Assembly: GCF_008084145.1 (NCBI RefSeq)
Contig: NZ_VSDO01000004.1
Location: 186,001-250,000 of the forward strand
Source of the DNA: Paenibacillus faecis
GTDB taxonomy: Bacteria > Bacillota > Bacilli > Paenibacillales > Paenibacillaceae
Reading direction: 5' to 3'
Length of the DNA: 64,000 bases
The position numbers were made by a program, and so were the translations under genes. The first letter of the stretch is position 1, and the number at the start of each line of letters is the position of its first letter. The notes beneath the pieces are model-generated. The model saw only the letters and a list, made by a program, of their open reading frames with translations, was not told the origin of the DNA and searched no databases. Positions 17,951-25,905 of the stretch are shown piece after piece.

Positions 17951-18139
17951 TTAGATTATTGAAGAACATCCTTTATCCCTCTCAAATATCATTTCATGGT
18001 TCCCATTGTATATTTGAACTGAAGACCTCCCTGTTGATGCCTCATCATGGTCTCCAGAAATGATGTAGTTTCTTTTCACCTTTTCCATGTCTAGTCGATG
18101 CCATTTTTCTTGATTGAAAGTTGCATTAGTTTTCATCAT
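17951..18139 (-). CDS. Small protein coupled to an XRE regulator
   Basis: A frame of 62 codons whose start overlaps the stop of the XRE gene (ATGA, 18136-18139), an arrangement typical of a real co-translated pair. The sequence (KWHRLDMEKVKRNYIISGDH in the N-terminal half) is not recognised. Its 3' end runs into the repeat flank of stalk gene copy 2, so the original C-terminus may have been replaced. A partner or antitoxin-like role is speculation. Confidence 0.4.
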   Translation of the reverse strand: MMKTNATFNQEKWHRLDMEKVKRNYIISGDHDEASTGRSSVQIYNGNHEMIFERDKGCSSII

Positions 18140-18351
18140 TCCTCCACCAAATCAACAATCTCCCGAATATCACTTATATTCAAGGCTTCCGCAATTCTTT
18201 CAATATGACTAAAATTGATGCTCTCGCGCTTGCCGTTTGAAAGCTCGCTCAATGCCGCGTGTCTGACGTCGGAACGTCTGGACAACTCCCTGAGGGAAAT
18301 ATTATGTGCTTTCGCTAAGTCCGCGATTTTTACGACAACCTTTTTTCCCAT
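18136..18351 (-). CDS. XRE-family HTH transcriptional regulator, 71 aa
   Basis: A single Cro/CI-type helix-turn-helix: IADLAKAHNISLRELSRRSD, then VRHAALSELSNGKRESINFS and HIERIAEALNI. At 71 residues it consists of little more than the DNA-binding domain. It is divergent from the DUF6809 gene at 18460, with about 108 bases between the starts. That gap contains a promoter and the palindrome ATACGTAT at 18389-18396, a possible operator for auto- and cross-regulation. Confidence 0.85.
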   Translation of the reverse strand: MGKKVVVKIADLAKAHNISLRELSRRSDVRHAALSELSNGKRESINFSHIERIAEALNISDIREIVDLVEE

Positions 18352-18383
18352 ACTCCGTCACCTCGTATCGGTTCATTATGAAC

Positions 18384-18413
18384 TTGACTATACGTATAAG
18401 CGTACCGTAGAAT
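18384..18413 (+). promoter_or_regulatory. Sigma-A-like promoter for the DUF6809 gene
   Basis: TTGACT at 18384-18389 and TAGAAT at 18408-18413, 18 bases apart. The palindrome ATACGTAT lies just after the -35 box, where a repressor such as the divergent XRE protein could block it. Confidence 0.55.
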
Positions 18414-18459
18414 AGAATTATTAGTGGTACCTATTCGCGTATCAACGGAGGTGCTTCCC

Positions 18460-18735
18460 ATGCCAATCCTCGAATCCCTATACTACGGCAACCTAATCCC
18501 CCATGAAACGGCCGTACCCCAAGATCCGAAGTATCGCCAGATGGGCCGGCAAATATCCGAGTCCATGGAGGCTTGGAAAGGAAAGCTTTCCGACGAGGAC
18601 TTCAAGGAGCTCGAGGCGTTGCTCGATCTGTACCAACAGATTCAGGGGATGGAGCTGGCGACGTCTTTCTCGCAGGGATTTAGGATCGGGGCGGCGATGG
18701 TGTTTGAGGTGTATGCGGAGAGGATGGACACATAG
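18460..18735 (+). CDS. DUF6809 family protein, 91 aa
   Basis: Begins MPILESLYYGNLIPHE, the signature of small DUF6809 proteins found in Firmicutes; function unknown. The open frame extends upstream to 18424, but ATG 18460 follows ACGGAGGTGC at the right distance. The C-terminal half is helical (ELEALLDLYQQIQ, then FSQGFRIGAAMVFEVYAE). It is monocistronic, with its own promoter and terminator. Confidence 0.8.
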   Translation: MPILESLYYGNLIPHETAVPQDPKYRQMGRQISESMEAWKGKLSDEDFKELEALLDLYQQIQGMELATSFSQGFRIGAAMVFEVYAERMDT

Positions 18736-18822
18736 ACGAAAAAGCCCCCGTTCGCGAAGAAGAGGACGGCTTCATCCAACGAAGGGGCGAAACTGGCCCG
18801 AGGCCTTCTGCATTAAATAGAA

Positions 18823-18869
18823 AATGCACCCCTTAGGTTCTATCCATGCATCTAAAGGGTGTATTTTTA
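18823..18869 (+). terminator. Terminator of the DUF6809 gene
   Basis: ATGCACCCCTTAG pairs imperfectly with CTAAAGGGTGTAT and is followed by five T. Confidence 0.8.
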
Positions 18870-18921
18870 TTGCCTTTTAAGGTATATCGTTAATTATTTA
18901 ACGTTAATTAATAACTATTTA

Positions 18922-18949
18922 TTGAAAAACGATAAATTCTGTGTATAAT
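18922..18949 (+). promoter_or_regulatory. Promoter of the DUF2975-XRE operon
   Basis: TTGAAA at 18922-18927 and a perfect TATAAT at 18944-18949, 16 bases apart. AT-rich AACGTTAATTAATAAC-type symmetry lies just upstream and could be a binding site for the XRE regulator of the operon. Confidence 0.55.
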
Positions 18950-18982
18950 CAAATTATCGAATTTCAAGCGAGGTGCTTTTTT

Positions 18983-19456
18983 GTGAAGCGAGAAACGCTG
19001 TTTTTAAAGGCCGTGGTGGTTCTGATCGGACTTCCGGTTCTTGCGTTGTGTATATGGGTGCTGCCTAGGATCGTGGGCGGGGCGGCGCAGTATTTTTCCC
19101 CCTATTGGGTGTATCCGGTGTTTATCTTGGTTTACGTCTCGGTGATCCCGTTCTACTTCGCCTTGTTCCAGGCGTTTCGGCTGCTCGGCTATATTGACCG
19201 GAATCAGGCTTTCTCGGAGCTGGCGGTCAGCACTTTGAAAAATATCAAATACTGCGCGTTCGCCATCAGCATCCTGTTTGCGGGAAGCGAGCCTTTTCTC
19301 TATTTGATGGCCGAGAAAGACGACGCGCCGGGGCTGATTGTGATCGGGTTGGTCATTATTTTTGCCTCGTTCGTGATTGCGGTCTTTGCGGCGGTGCTGC
19401 AGAAGCTGTTGAAGAACGCCCTTGATATCAAAGCCGAAAATGACCTCACGGTCTGA
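18983..19456 (+). CDS. DUF2975 family membrane protein
   Basis: A protein of 157 residues with four predicted membrane helices (VVVLIGLPVLALCIWVLP; PVFILVYVSVIPFYFALF; a third around YCAFAISILFAG; LIVIGLVIIFASFVIAVFAA). The length and the FSELAVSTLKNIKYCAF motif fit DUF2975. The start is GTG 18983, preceded by GCGAGGTGC; the upstream ATG at 18941 overlaps the promoter. It is followed after nine bases by an XRE gene, the usual partner of DUF2975 genes; together they form a small regulator/membrane-protein operon of unknown signal. Confidence 0.8.
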   Translation: MKRETLFLKAVVVLIGLPVLALCIWVLPRIVGGAAQYFSPYWVYPVFILVYVSVIPFYFALFQAFRLLGYIDRNQAFSELAVSTLKNIKYCAFAISILFAGSEPFLYLMAEKDDAPGLIVIGLVIIFASFVIAVFAAVLQKLLKNALDIKAENDLTV

Positions 19457-19465
19457 GGTGGGCCC

Positions 19466-19741
19466 ATGGCGATTGTAATCAATCTGGATGTCATGCTGGC
19501 TAAACGGAAAATGAGTGTAACGGAGCTGTCGGAACGGGTCGGAATCACGATGGTGAACCTTTCGATCCTGAAGAACGGCAAGGCCAAGGCGATCCGCTTC
19601 TCCACGCTGGAGGCGATTTGTCAGGCTTTGGATTGTCAGCCCGGCGATATTTTGGAATACCGAGGTGAGGATGTTGAGCGGAGAACCCAGGATCTATCTT
19701 CTTTTGACGGATACGGGGACGATGTTAAACCGGATGATTAA
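19466..19741 (+). CDS. XRE/Cro-type HTH regulator, partner of DUF2975
   Basis: A protein of 91 residues. The HTH spans MLAKRKMSVTELSERVGITM through NLSILKNGKAKAIRFSTLEA and ICQALDCQPGDILEY, the YozG/HTH_26 type usually encoded after DUF2975 genes. The C-terminal tail is acidic. The coding sequence overlaps the next gene by about 70 bases. Confidence 0.85.
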   Translation: MAIVINLDVMLAKRKMSVTELSERVGITMVNLSILKNGKAKAIRFSTLEAICQALDCQPGDILEYRGEDVERRTQDLSSFDGYGDDVKPDD

Positions 19742-20228
19742 GTCTTATACCGGACAACCTTATAATCATGCCTCCATCGCGTTTGATGCCGAATTGAGCG
19801 AGGTTTACAGCTTTGGGAGGAAGACGGCCAACAACCCCTTTATAGGGGGATTCGTCCGGGAGAATCTTCACTCCGTCCTGTTTTGGCAGGCGGAATGTGC
19901 GATCTATGCTTTAACCGTAAGACGCAGCGAGTATTGGAGGATGTATCGATATATTCAGGAAATTGCCGCGCAAAAAGAGCGCTACCGCTACAATTTCATC
20001 GGATTATTTGGCGTGATGCTGCAAAAGCCGATCCCGAGGAAGCACGCTTTCTTCTGCTCCCAGTTCGTGGCCTCTGTGCTGAAGGAGGGGGAGGTCCTTC
20101 CTTTTGACAAGGACCCTGCGTTGGTTGAACCCGCCGAGCTGCCCCATTTTGCCGATTTTCAATTGATCTATGAAGGAAGGGTGCAGGATTATCAGGTGAG
20201 TCTTGAGAAGAGGTATGCTTATTCTTGA
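19671..20228 (+). CDS. YiiX/NlpC-P60-like permuted papain-fold protein
   Basis: A protein of 185 residues. YNHASIAFDAELSEVYSFG carries the candidate catalytic histidine and FFCSQFVASVLKEG the candidate cysteine. Histidine before cysteine is the order of the circularly permuted NlpC/P60 (YiiX, YebB) group, which may act on lipids, peptides or amides. ATG 19671 is preceded by CGAGGTGAGG; GTG 19665 is an alternative. It overlaps the XRE gene in another frame, so it is probably part of the same transcript. The substrate is unknown. Confidence 0.7.
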   Translation: MLSGEPRIYLLLTDTGTMLNRMIKSYTGQPYNHASIAFDAELSEVYSFGRKTANNPFIGGFVRENLHSVLFWQAECAIYALTVRRSEYWRMYRYIQEIAAQKERYRYNFIGLFGVMLQKPIPRKHAFFCSQFVASVLKEGEVLPFDKDPALVEPAELPHFADFQLIYEGRVQDYQVSLEKRYAYS

Positions 20229-20247
20229 AGGGTCGGGCCGTTCGCGA

Positions 20248-20715
20248 TTACCTCAAGACTCCACGCTGCTTCAGGGCCCTGCAATAAAAATACAACCCGA
20301 ACGTCATCCCTAAAATCTCGATATCAAAAAGGGATATCCACGGACCCAGCACATGCCACCGCCCCATAAACGCAAATGTAATGCCTTCCAGGCCCAGTAT
20401 GGACAGGGCCGAAATCAGCGATACCGGCACAGCCCAGCGGGAGCGGAGCAGGAGCAAGATAGGTGCAATCAGCCCGGTAAACACATTCAAGGTCCAGCAA
20501 ATCAAAGGGACCGCGGGATAATCCGTGAAATAGTCGAAGACCGCTGCACCATAGTTTTTGGCGCTGTAATAGGCCTCGTTATGTCCAAGCATCATGAAAT
20601 AATCGTAAATGCCGTTGGCATAGACGAACAAAAAGAATAACCCCGTGAGCCAGAGATGCCAGGGGGCCCTCGTACGTTGGACCGCAGTCTCCCATTTTGC
20701 ATTCGTCCTGTTCAT
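20248..20715 (-). CDS. Four-helix membrane protein, divergent from a TetR regulator
   Basis: A protein of 155 residues with four hydrophobic helices (HLWLTGLFFLFVYANGIYDY; VPLICWTLNVFTGLIAPILL; AVPVSLISALSILGLEGITF; LGMTFGLYFYCRAL). It is not assigned to a named family. ATG 20715 is chosen because GGAGGAACTT precedes it; longer forms start upstream without a site. It is divergent from the TetR gene at 20756 with about 40 bases between starts, so the TetR protein probably controls it. Confidence 0.65.
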   Translation of the reverse strand: MNRTNAKWETAVQRTRAPWHLWLTGLFFLFVYANGIYDYFMMLGHNEAYYSAKNYGAAVFDYFTDYPAVPLICWTLNVFTGLIAPILLLLRSRWAVPVSLISALSILGLEGITFAFMGRWHVLGPWISLFDIEILGMTFGLYFYCRALKQRGVLR

Positions 20716-20755
20716 AAGTTCCTCCATGATCTTCACCATCCGAAGCGGCTGTATT

Positions 20756-21301
20756 GTGTCACAGTTTTGCAAAGATCAAACCCATCCGTCATCGATCACC
20801 TCGAAAAATATGCTCGCCCAAGGGCTGATCGAACTTTTGCGAGAGGAAGCCTATAAAGACATTACGGTTACGAAGTTATGCGACTGTGCCCAAATCGCTA
20901 GGCGGACATTTTACCGGAATTTTGACACGATTGAGGACGTTCTTGTCTACGCGATTGCCGGGATCATGGACGAGTTTGTCCAAGAGCTCAACGCCCACGT
21001 GTATGAGGATCTTCAGGCCGTGGCCACGGTCTATTTTACCTTTTGGGAGAGGCATACCCGGCTGCTGTTGCTACTTAGCAAAAATAACTTGATCCACATT
21101 GTTTTTGCGCAATATATTCACTATCTGCACCGGTTCCCGAAAACCTTATGGCTGAACGGCGAGATTCCTCCGGATGAGGAGAGTTTCGCGGTAAGACTTG
21201 CCTACTTGTCCGGGGGCTTATGGAGTGTGCTGACGTACTGGATTTCCTCCGGCTGCAAACAGACTCCGGGCGAACTCGCCGGCCTCATTGGCGGGGAATA
21301 A
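20756..21301 (+). CDS. TetR/AcrR-family transcriptional regulator
   Basis: A protein of 181 residues. The N-terminal HTH is clear: MLAQGLIELLREEAYKDITV, TKLCDCAQIARRTFYRNFDT. The remainder is the helical ligand domain (TetR_C_8-like, with FTFWERHTRLLLLLSKNNL). The frame is open upstream into the divergent gene; GTG 20756 is proposed as the start, though its ribosome binding site is weak, so the start is uncertain. It likely represses the divergent membrane protein gene. Confidence 0.82.
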   Translation: MSQFCKDQTHPSSITSKNMLAQGLIELLREEAYKDITVTKLCDCAQIARRTFYRNFDTIEDVLVYAIAGIMDEFVQELNAHVYEDLQAVATVYFTFWERHTRLLLLLSKNNLIHIVFAQYIHYLHRFPKTLWLNGEIPPDEESFAVRLAYLSGGLWSVLTYWISSGCKQTPGELAGLIGGE

Positions 21302-21329
21302 CGAATGCTCACACACCGGTGCTGGTGTG

Positions 21330-21707
21330 TCAGGGCTTGGACTTTCGGAAATCACTTCTTATCTCCTGAACTTCTTTCTCCGTAAGTTGCTGGGCATGAT
21401 AGATCGCTTCAAGCTGTTTTTCTATGTTTTTCAATTGGAGCTGGGTTTCCAGGTGGGTTTTTTGGGCCGCTTTTTGCGCTTTGGTGTTATCCACTAATAC
21501 GCAAATGGTAACGCCCGCACTGAAGATCGTCAGGCCCCGGGCTAATTGATCCACATTCAGTTGGTTTAATGACATCAGGCAGTCGGCCACCCCGGCCCCG
21601 ATCAGGATTCCTCCGATGATCATCACCGTGTTCAAAACCCACTTTTTCTCCGTTAACGTGTTCATATCCGATTTACCGCTTATCCAGTTTGATAGCTTGC
21701 GCCTCAT
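21330..21707 (-). CDS. Small membrane protein with C-terminal coiled coil
   Basis: A protein of 125 residues. Two hydrophobic helices (VLNTVMIIGGILIGAGVADC and LARGLTIFSAGVTICVLV) are followed by a long amphipathic segment (AQKTHLETQLQLKNIEKQLE) likely to form a coiled coil. AAGGAGCAC precedes ATG 21707, which is why the 26-codon upstream extension is rejected. Family not recognised. Confidence 0.6.
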   Translation of the reverse strand: MRRKLSNWISGKSDMNTLTEKKWVLNTVMIIGGILIGAGVADCLMSLNQLNVDQLARGLTIFSAGVTICVLVDNTKAQKAAQKTHLETQLQLKNIEKQLEAIYHAQQLTEKEVQEIRSDFRKSKP

Positions 21708-21856
21708 GGTGTGCTCCTTCCTCGCTTTCGTGAAAACTCCATCAGAAGACATTCGACAAAAAGAGACACTTTTCCTTTGCGGCACGATCAGACAAGATAT
21801 AGCTCAAATTCATTTCGAAAAAAGCGGTTGATTAAATAACGTTTATAATATAACAT

Positions 21857-21870
21857 TCGTTATATAACGA
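21857..21870. promoter_or_regulatory. Perfect palindrome, likely TetR operator
   Basis: TCGTTATATAACGA is a 14-base perfect palindrome 31 bases before the TetR gene at 21902, in an AT-rich promoter zone. The size and position fit an autoregulatory TetR operator; binding is inferred. Confidence 0.55.
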
Positions 21871-21901
21871 GAGTTACTTATTTATCAAGGAGGAATTTCA
21901 T

Positions 21902-22483
21902 ATGCCCCCCAAGCCGAAGGTAACGCGGGACATCGTTTTGGAAGCGGCGCTAGGGCTGTTACGCGAAGAGGGAATGGATGCCGTCAACGCGCGCAACGTT
22001 GCGAAGAAGCTGGGCACTTCCACACAGCCGATCTTCAGCCATTTTGCTTCGATGGAGGAATTGAGGGAAGCGATCTGCGCTTATGCCGAACACTTTTACA
22101 ATACGGCGATGCTGGAGGCGATGCAGGGCGGCGGCAACGGGTTTTTGGAGATGGGTCTCGCTTATATCCGGTTTGCGCGCACGGAAAAAAAGCTGTTCCA
22201 GCTTCTGTTCATGTCCAGCCGGCTTCAACAGGAGAAGGTGTCCGATATTGCGGGCTCCACCGAGGGCGACGACCAGGTGATTGCGATGATCGGAAGTATG
22301 ACCGGTCTTTCGGCGGATCGAGCGCGCAAATTATATTCCGGGATCTGGTTTACAACGCACGGCATTGCCTCACTGGTCGCAACCAATGGCAGCACGATGG
22401 ACGACACGGAGGCGCGAGCCGTATTGGGCAGCGTATTTAAAGGTTTGTTAGCTGTACTCCAAAAAGAAGGCGAGGCGCTTTAA
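21902..22483 (+). CDS. TetR-family regulator upstream of a CPBP protease
   Basis: A protein of 193 residues. The HTH region is TRDIVLEAALGLLREEGMDA, VNARNVAKKLGTSTQPIFSH; the ligand domain includes YIRFARTEKKLFQLLFMS. AAGGAGGAA precedes ATG 21902. The next gene starts one base after its stop, so the two form an operon under the palindromic operator at 21857. Confidence 0.87.
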   Translation: MPPKPKVTRDIVLEAALGLLREEGMDAVNARNVAKKLGTSTQPIFSHFASMEELREAICAYAEHFYNTAMLEAMQGGGNGFLEMGLAYIRFARTEKKLFQLLFMSSRLQQEKVSDIAGSTEGDDQVIAMIGSMTGLSADRARKLYSGIWFTTHGIASLVATNGSTMDDTEARAVLGSVFKGLLAVLQKEGEAL

Positions 22484-22484
22484 C

Positions 22485-23225
22485 ATGTCCACGAATTTTA
22501 TTCGCAAGCATCCTTACATCGCCGCACTCATCGCGGCACTGATCTGCACCTTTCTGACCGCTGTCGGCTCCGCGGCGGCTCAGATCGCCGAATTGGCGGA
22601 GGTTCCCGCTTATCTCGTCATGACGGCGTCCATGATCCTCTCCGTTTTGGCGGGAATGTGGTTGCTGCGCCGTTCCGGACTTTCGGCCAAAGAGGCCGGT
22701 TTCCGCAGCCCGACTTCCGGCACGGTGCGCTCCATTTGGTTTTGCGTGCCGCTGCTGCTGATGGAGGTGATTCCGTTTGTGGCTTACGGGCCCGCATTTA
22801 CCCGTCAGGGAGCGGAATACGCGGTGTTGGCTCTGTTCACTATCGTGGTGGGATTCAACGAAGAGCTTTATTTTCGGGGGCTGGTCTTCTCCTTCCTGAC
22901 GGGAAAAAGCCGCAAGCAAGCCGTGATCGGCTCGGCTGTCATCTTTGGCGTGCTGCATGCAGCAAACGCCCTGAGCGGAACAAATCCGGCCGAAGTGCTG
23001 CTGCAGATCGCCTTTGCTTTTTTCGCGGGTCTTGTGCTTGCCCTCATCGTCAGTATTACCCGCAGCCTTTGGATCGGCATTGTGTGGCATACGGTACATA
23101 ATTTTCTCTCCTTCAGCACGGAAGTGGCCTTCGACCGGACGGCGCTGGCCGTGTTGTCGGCCCAGGTCTTGATTTTGCTGATCTTCACGATCGGTTTATG
23201 GAAACGCGGAACGGAGGCGGCCTGA
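22485..23225 (+). CDS. CPBP-family intramembrane metalloprotease (CAAX protease-like)
   Basis: A protein of 246 residues with several membrane helices and the full CPBP motif set: motif 1 FNEELYFRGLVFSF (EExxxR), motif 2 IFGVLHAANAL (FxxxH) and motif 3 VWHTVHNFLSF (HxxxN). These are the zinc-binding and catalytic residues of the Abi/CAAX protease family. In bacteria such proteins process membrane peptides, and several protect against bacteriocins. It is co-transcribed with the preceding TetR regulator. Confidence 0.88.
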   Translation: MSTNFIRKHPYIAALIAALICTFLTAVGSAAAQIAELAEVPAYLVMTASMILSVLAGMWLLRRSGLSAKEAGFRSPTSGTVRSIWFCVPLLLMEVIPFVAYGPAFTRQGAEYAVLALFTIVVGFNEELYFRGLVFSFLTGKSRKQAVIGSAVIFGVLHAANALSGTNPAEVLLQIAFAFFAGLVLALIVSITRSLWIGIVWHTVHNFLSFSTEVAFDRTALAVLSAQVLILLIFTIGLWKRGTEAA

Positions 23226-23301
23226 ACGGGTAATAACTTTTGAACATCGTTTATAATAGAAGGAGTTAAGATTCCATTACTTCTGTAAGGAGGTTGTTCA
23301 A

Positions 23302-24144
23302 ATGAATCGGAAGATCCCGGAACATACGTTGAACGATGGCTTAAAGGTCCCCGCGATCGGGCTCGGCACGTATAGCCTGAAGGGGGAAGAGGGCGTGAAA
23401 GCGATGGCCGCCGCGATGGATGCGGGGTATCGGTTGATTGACTCGGCTTTTAACTATGAGAACGAGGGGGCTGTCGGGAAGGCAGTCCAGCGGAGTTCCG
23501 TTCCCCGGGAAGAGCTGTTGATTTGTTCCAAGCTGCCGGGACGCCGCCACGCCTACAAAGAGGCGCTCGCGACCATCGAGGAATCGCTGTACCGGGCCGG
23601 CCTGGATTACTATGACCTCTATCTGATCCATTGGCCTAATCCCAAGACGGATCGGTACGTGGAAGCTTGGCAGGCGATGATCGAGGCCCGGAAGCGCGGC
23701 TATATCCGGTCGATCGGGGTCAGCAACTTCCTTCCCGAGCATTTGGAGCGCCTGATTCAAGAAACCGGCGTAACGCCGAGCATGAATCAGGTGGAGCTAC
23801 ATCCGTTTTTCGACCAGAGCGAACAGCGGCGGAAGCATGGCGAGCTTGGCATCGTGACGGAATCTTGGAGCCCATTGGGGCGCGGGAATGATATTGTGGA
23901 GCACGAGAAAATCGTCCGGATCGGACAAGCCCACGGAAAAACGGGGGCCCAGGTAATTTTGCGCTGGCACACCCAGCTCGGGGCGATTCCGATTCCGAAA
24001 TCAGGCTCCCTGCAGCATCAGCAGGCGAATCTGGATATTTTCGATTTCGAGCTGTCGGCGGAAGAGATGGACGTCATCTCGTCCTTCAGCCGCGAAGACG
24101 GGCGGTTATGGGGACAAGATCCGGGCGAGTACGAGGAGTTTTGA
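23302..24144 (+). CDS. Aldo/keto reductase
   Basis: A protein of 280 residues, a complete AKR barrel that reduces aldehydes or ketones with NADPH. Seen are GLGTYSLKGEEG at the N-terminus, GYRLIDSAFNYENEGAVG (catalytic Asp and Tyr), ICSKLPG (catalytic Lys), LIHWPNP (catalytic His), SIGVSNF and the cofactor loop IPIPKSG. AAGGAGG lies at the right distance from ATG 23302. Length and motifs fit the YtbE/YvgN-type Bacillus reductases. A single-gene unit ending in a hairpin. Confidence 0.92.
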   Translation: MNRKIPEHTLNDGLKVPAIGLGTYSLKGEEGVKAMAAAMDAGYRLIDSAFNYENEGAVGKAVQRSSVPREELLICSKLPGRRHAYKEALATIEESLYRAGLDYYDLYLIHWPNPKTDRYVEAWQAMIEARKRGYIRSIGVSNFLPEHLERLIQETGVTPSMNQVELHPFFDQSEQRRKHGELGIVTESWSPLGRGNDIVEHEKIVRIGQAHGKTGAQVILRWHTQLGAIPIPKSGSLQHQQANLDIFDFELSAEEMDVISSFSREDGRLWGQDPGEYEEF

Positions 24145-24192
24145 TCCTAGGACTAACTAAACTCGAAAGAGTATGAGAAGTCCTTGACGGAG

Positions 24193-24226
24193 AGGATCCG
24201 GAAGAATTTTTTTCGGGTCCTTCTTT
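24193..24226 (+). terminator. Terminator of the aldo/keto reductase gene
   Basis: GGATCCG and CGGGTCC pair (one G-T) around GAAGAATTTTTTT, followed by TTCTTTG. Confidence 0.5.
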
Positions 24227-24257
24227 GGATGTTATGATGAAAAAGGGTTTGGTTCGA

Positions 24258-24450
24258 ATTAACGGGAATTCTTCCCGTTAATTTGGTACGTATGCGCTTG
24301 CAGAGGCGAATTAGCTGGAAAACCTCCCGTTATTTCGCCTGAAATGGTCTATATCGGCAATAGGGCCGCGAAATAGATGGAGCTTTTCCAGCTAAATCCG
24401 ACCGAGGGGCCAAGAGCGGTAGTTTAACGGGATATTTTCCCGTTAATGAT
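24258..24450. repeat. Intergenic palindromic repeat element
   Basis: Nested inverted repeats in a gene-free stretch: AACGGGAA/TTCCCGTT at 24261-24279, TAGCTGGAAAA at 24312-24322 against its perfect complement TTTTCCAGCTA at 24384-24394, and AACGGGA/TCCCGTT at 24426-24444. The ends echo each other, so the whole can fold into a long branched hairpin. The remaining bases between 24144 and 24635 hold no gene. Confidence 0.6.
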
Positions 24451-24635
24451 GTAGACTCCGACGGCGGGACTTTACAGGGGGCATCGAATTGCATCCGGAA
24501 CAATCCGAGAAAAAGTATGTGATCATGAGCGAGAATTTAATAAAATGGTATCGTGCACATCATTTTGACGACCTATAGAGCAAATTAAATCGGTATACAG
24601 CCACGGTCTAAAATAGAGGGGGAAGGTTCAATAAT

Positions 24636-25718
24636 ATGAGCACCAATGTCGGGGGCGTTCAATCGTTTAAAGCCACGGGGAAGCATGTCAAAAGGCTCGG
24701 ACGGACTTATGAGTACAACGATGCGCTATGGCTGGCTTTGTCCGGGGGAGGCGTAGAATTCACTTTTTATGGCAAAAAAGCGGAAGTGACGATCCAGGGC
24801 GATAATATCGCGTCAGGCGAGGAGAATCTGGCTCGAATCGGTATCGAGGTAAATGGAGAGCGGGTTGTCGATGATCTGGTGAATCAACCCTTGAAAACGT
24901 ATACCTTTTTCCAAAGTGATGTGGAGCGGCAGGTTACGGTAAGGATCGCGAAGCTGTCGGAGGCGGCGATGTCCACGGTGGGGATTCGGGAGATTGCGGT
25001 GGAAGCTGCAGAGGGGATCAAGCCCACCCCGGAACAGGCGCGAAAAATCGAGTTTATCGGCGATTCGATCACCTGCGGCTATGGCGTGGATGATGAGCGG
25101 GTGGAGTCGGTTTTTTCCACGGCGACGGAAGATGTGACGAAAACCTACGCTTATCAAACCGCCCAGGCCCTTCAGGCGGACTACAGCATGGTATCGTATA
25201 GCGGGTATGGAATTATCTCGGGCTTTACGGATAACGATCAAAAACTGCTGACGCATCTTTTGCCGGATTATTACGACTTGGTGGCCAAGTCCGAGGGGCG
25301 ATTGGACGGCGTTTTGAATCCTGCATCGCTTCGCTGGGATTTCCGGCAGTTTGTCCCCGATCTGATCGTCATTAACCTTGGAACGAATGATGAGACCTAC
25401 GCGAAGGACGATGCCGACAGACAGGCGGAATACGCCGGACAATACGTCGAATTCCTGAAACGGGTCAGGGCTCGGAATGCGGGCGCGACGATTCTTTGTA
25501 CGCTCGGGATCATGGGGGACCGGTTGTATCCCAAGGTGGAACAAGCGGTTCGCGAGTACACGAAACAAACGGGAGATCCCAACATTTCCACAATGAAGTT
25601 TGACGTGCAGTCGGCGGAGGATGGATACACCGTCAACTATCATCCCTCGCATGCGACGCATACCAAAGCGGCGAAAAAGCTGGTGACCTACATAAGAGAC
25701 CTCATGAACTGGGAATGA
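24636..25718 (+). CDS. CE2-like SGNH/GDSL esterase
   Basis: A protein of 360 residues. An N-terminal beta-sandwich (about 1-130, WLALSGGGVEFTFYGKKAEV) precedes an SGNH hydrolase domain with IEFIGDSITCGYGV (block I, catalytic Ser), VINLGTNDE (block III, Asn) and NYHPSHATH (block V, catalytic His). This two-domain plan matches carbohydrate esterase family 2, which removes acetyl groups from xylan, mannan or glucomannan. No signal peptide is seen, so it would act in the cytoplasm on imported acetylated oligosaccharides. This fits the xylanase and mannanase genes further downstream. GAGGGGGAAGG precedes ATG 24636. Confidence 0.82.
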   Translation: MSTNVGGVQSFKATGKHVKRLGRTYEYNDALWLALSGGGVEFTFYGKKAEVTIQGDNIASGEENLARIGIEVNGERVVDDLVNQPLKTYTFFQSDVERQVTVRIAKLSEAAMSTVGIREIAVEAAEGIKPTPEQARKIEFIGDSITCGYGVDDERVESVFSTATEDVTKTYAYQTAQALQADYSMVSYSGYGIISGFTDNDQKLLTHLLPDYYDLVAKSEGRLDGVLNPASLRWDFRQFVPDLIVINLGTNDETYAKDDADRQAEYAGQYVEFLKRVRARNAGATILCTLGIMGDRLYPKVEQAVREYTKQTGDPNISTMKFDVQSAEDGYTVNYHPSHATHTKAAKKLVTYIRDLMNWE

Positions 25719-25905
25719 GCTGAGTCGCCTCCCCTCGAAGGGCCTGTGTACGGTCGGTTGCCGGACTTAGGCGTTTAGGCGCCGCGTTATAACCCATTAT
25801 ACCTATTCCCGCCCCAACCCGCCGGCACTTTATTCCTATTCCTTCCAATACAGGTTTTTGGTAAAATATCCTGAATTCGGATTATGGAATGTTGAGGCGA
25901 GTGGG

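Larger units (their letters stand above)
15958..17975 (+). repeat. Tandem gene duplication of about 1.05 kb
   Basis: Not only the two genes but also their 3' flanks match: both are followed by CCATAAAGGGGACGACAGCT, an AAAACGAGGCCGCCAAGAAC stretch and an AAAGGATGG hairpin. In copy 2 the AAAGGATGGTCTT unit is itself present twice (about 17929-17953). The repeat unit therefore spans gene plus terminator. Confidence 0.85.

Noticed and set aside
22437..23099. Minus-strand frame of 220 codons opposite the CPBP protease
   Set aside because: The CPBP motifs on the plus strand are complete; the antisense frame is His/Gln/Arg-rich as expected for a shadow.
24813..25661. Minus-strand frame of 282 codons within the esterase gene
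   Set aside because: Shadow of the SGNH esterase, whose motifs are intact on the plus strand.
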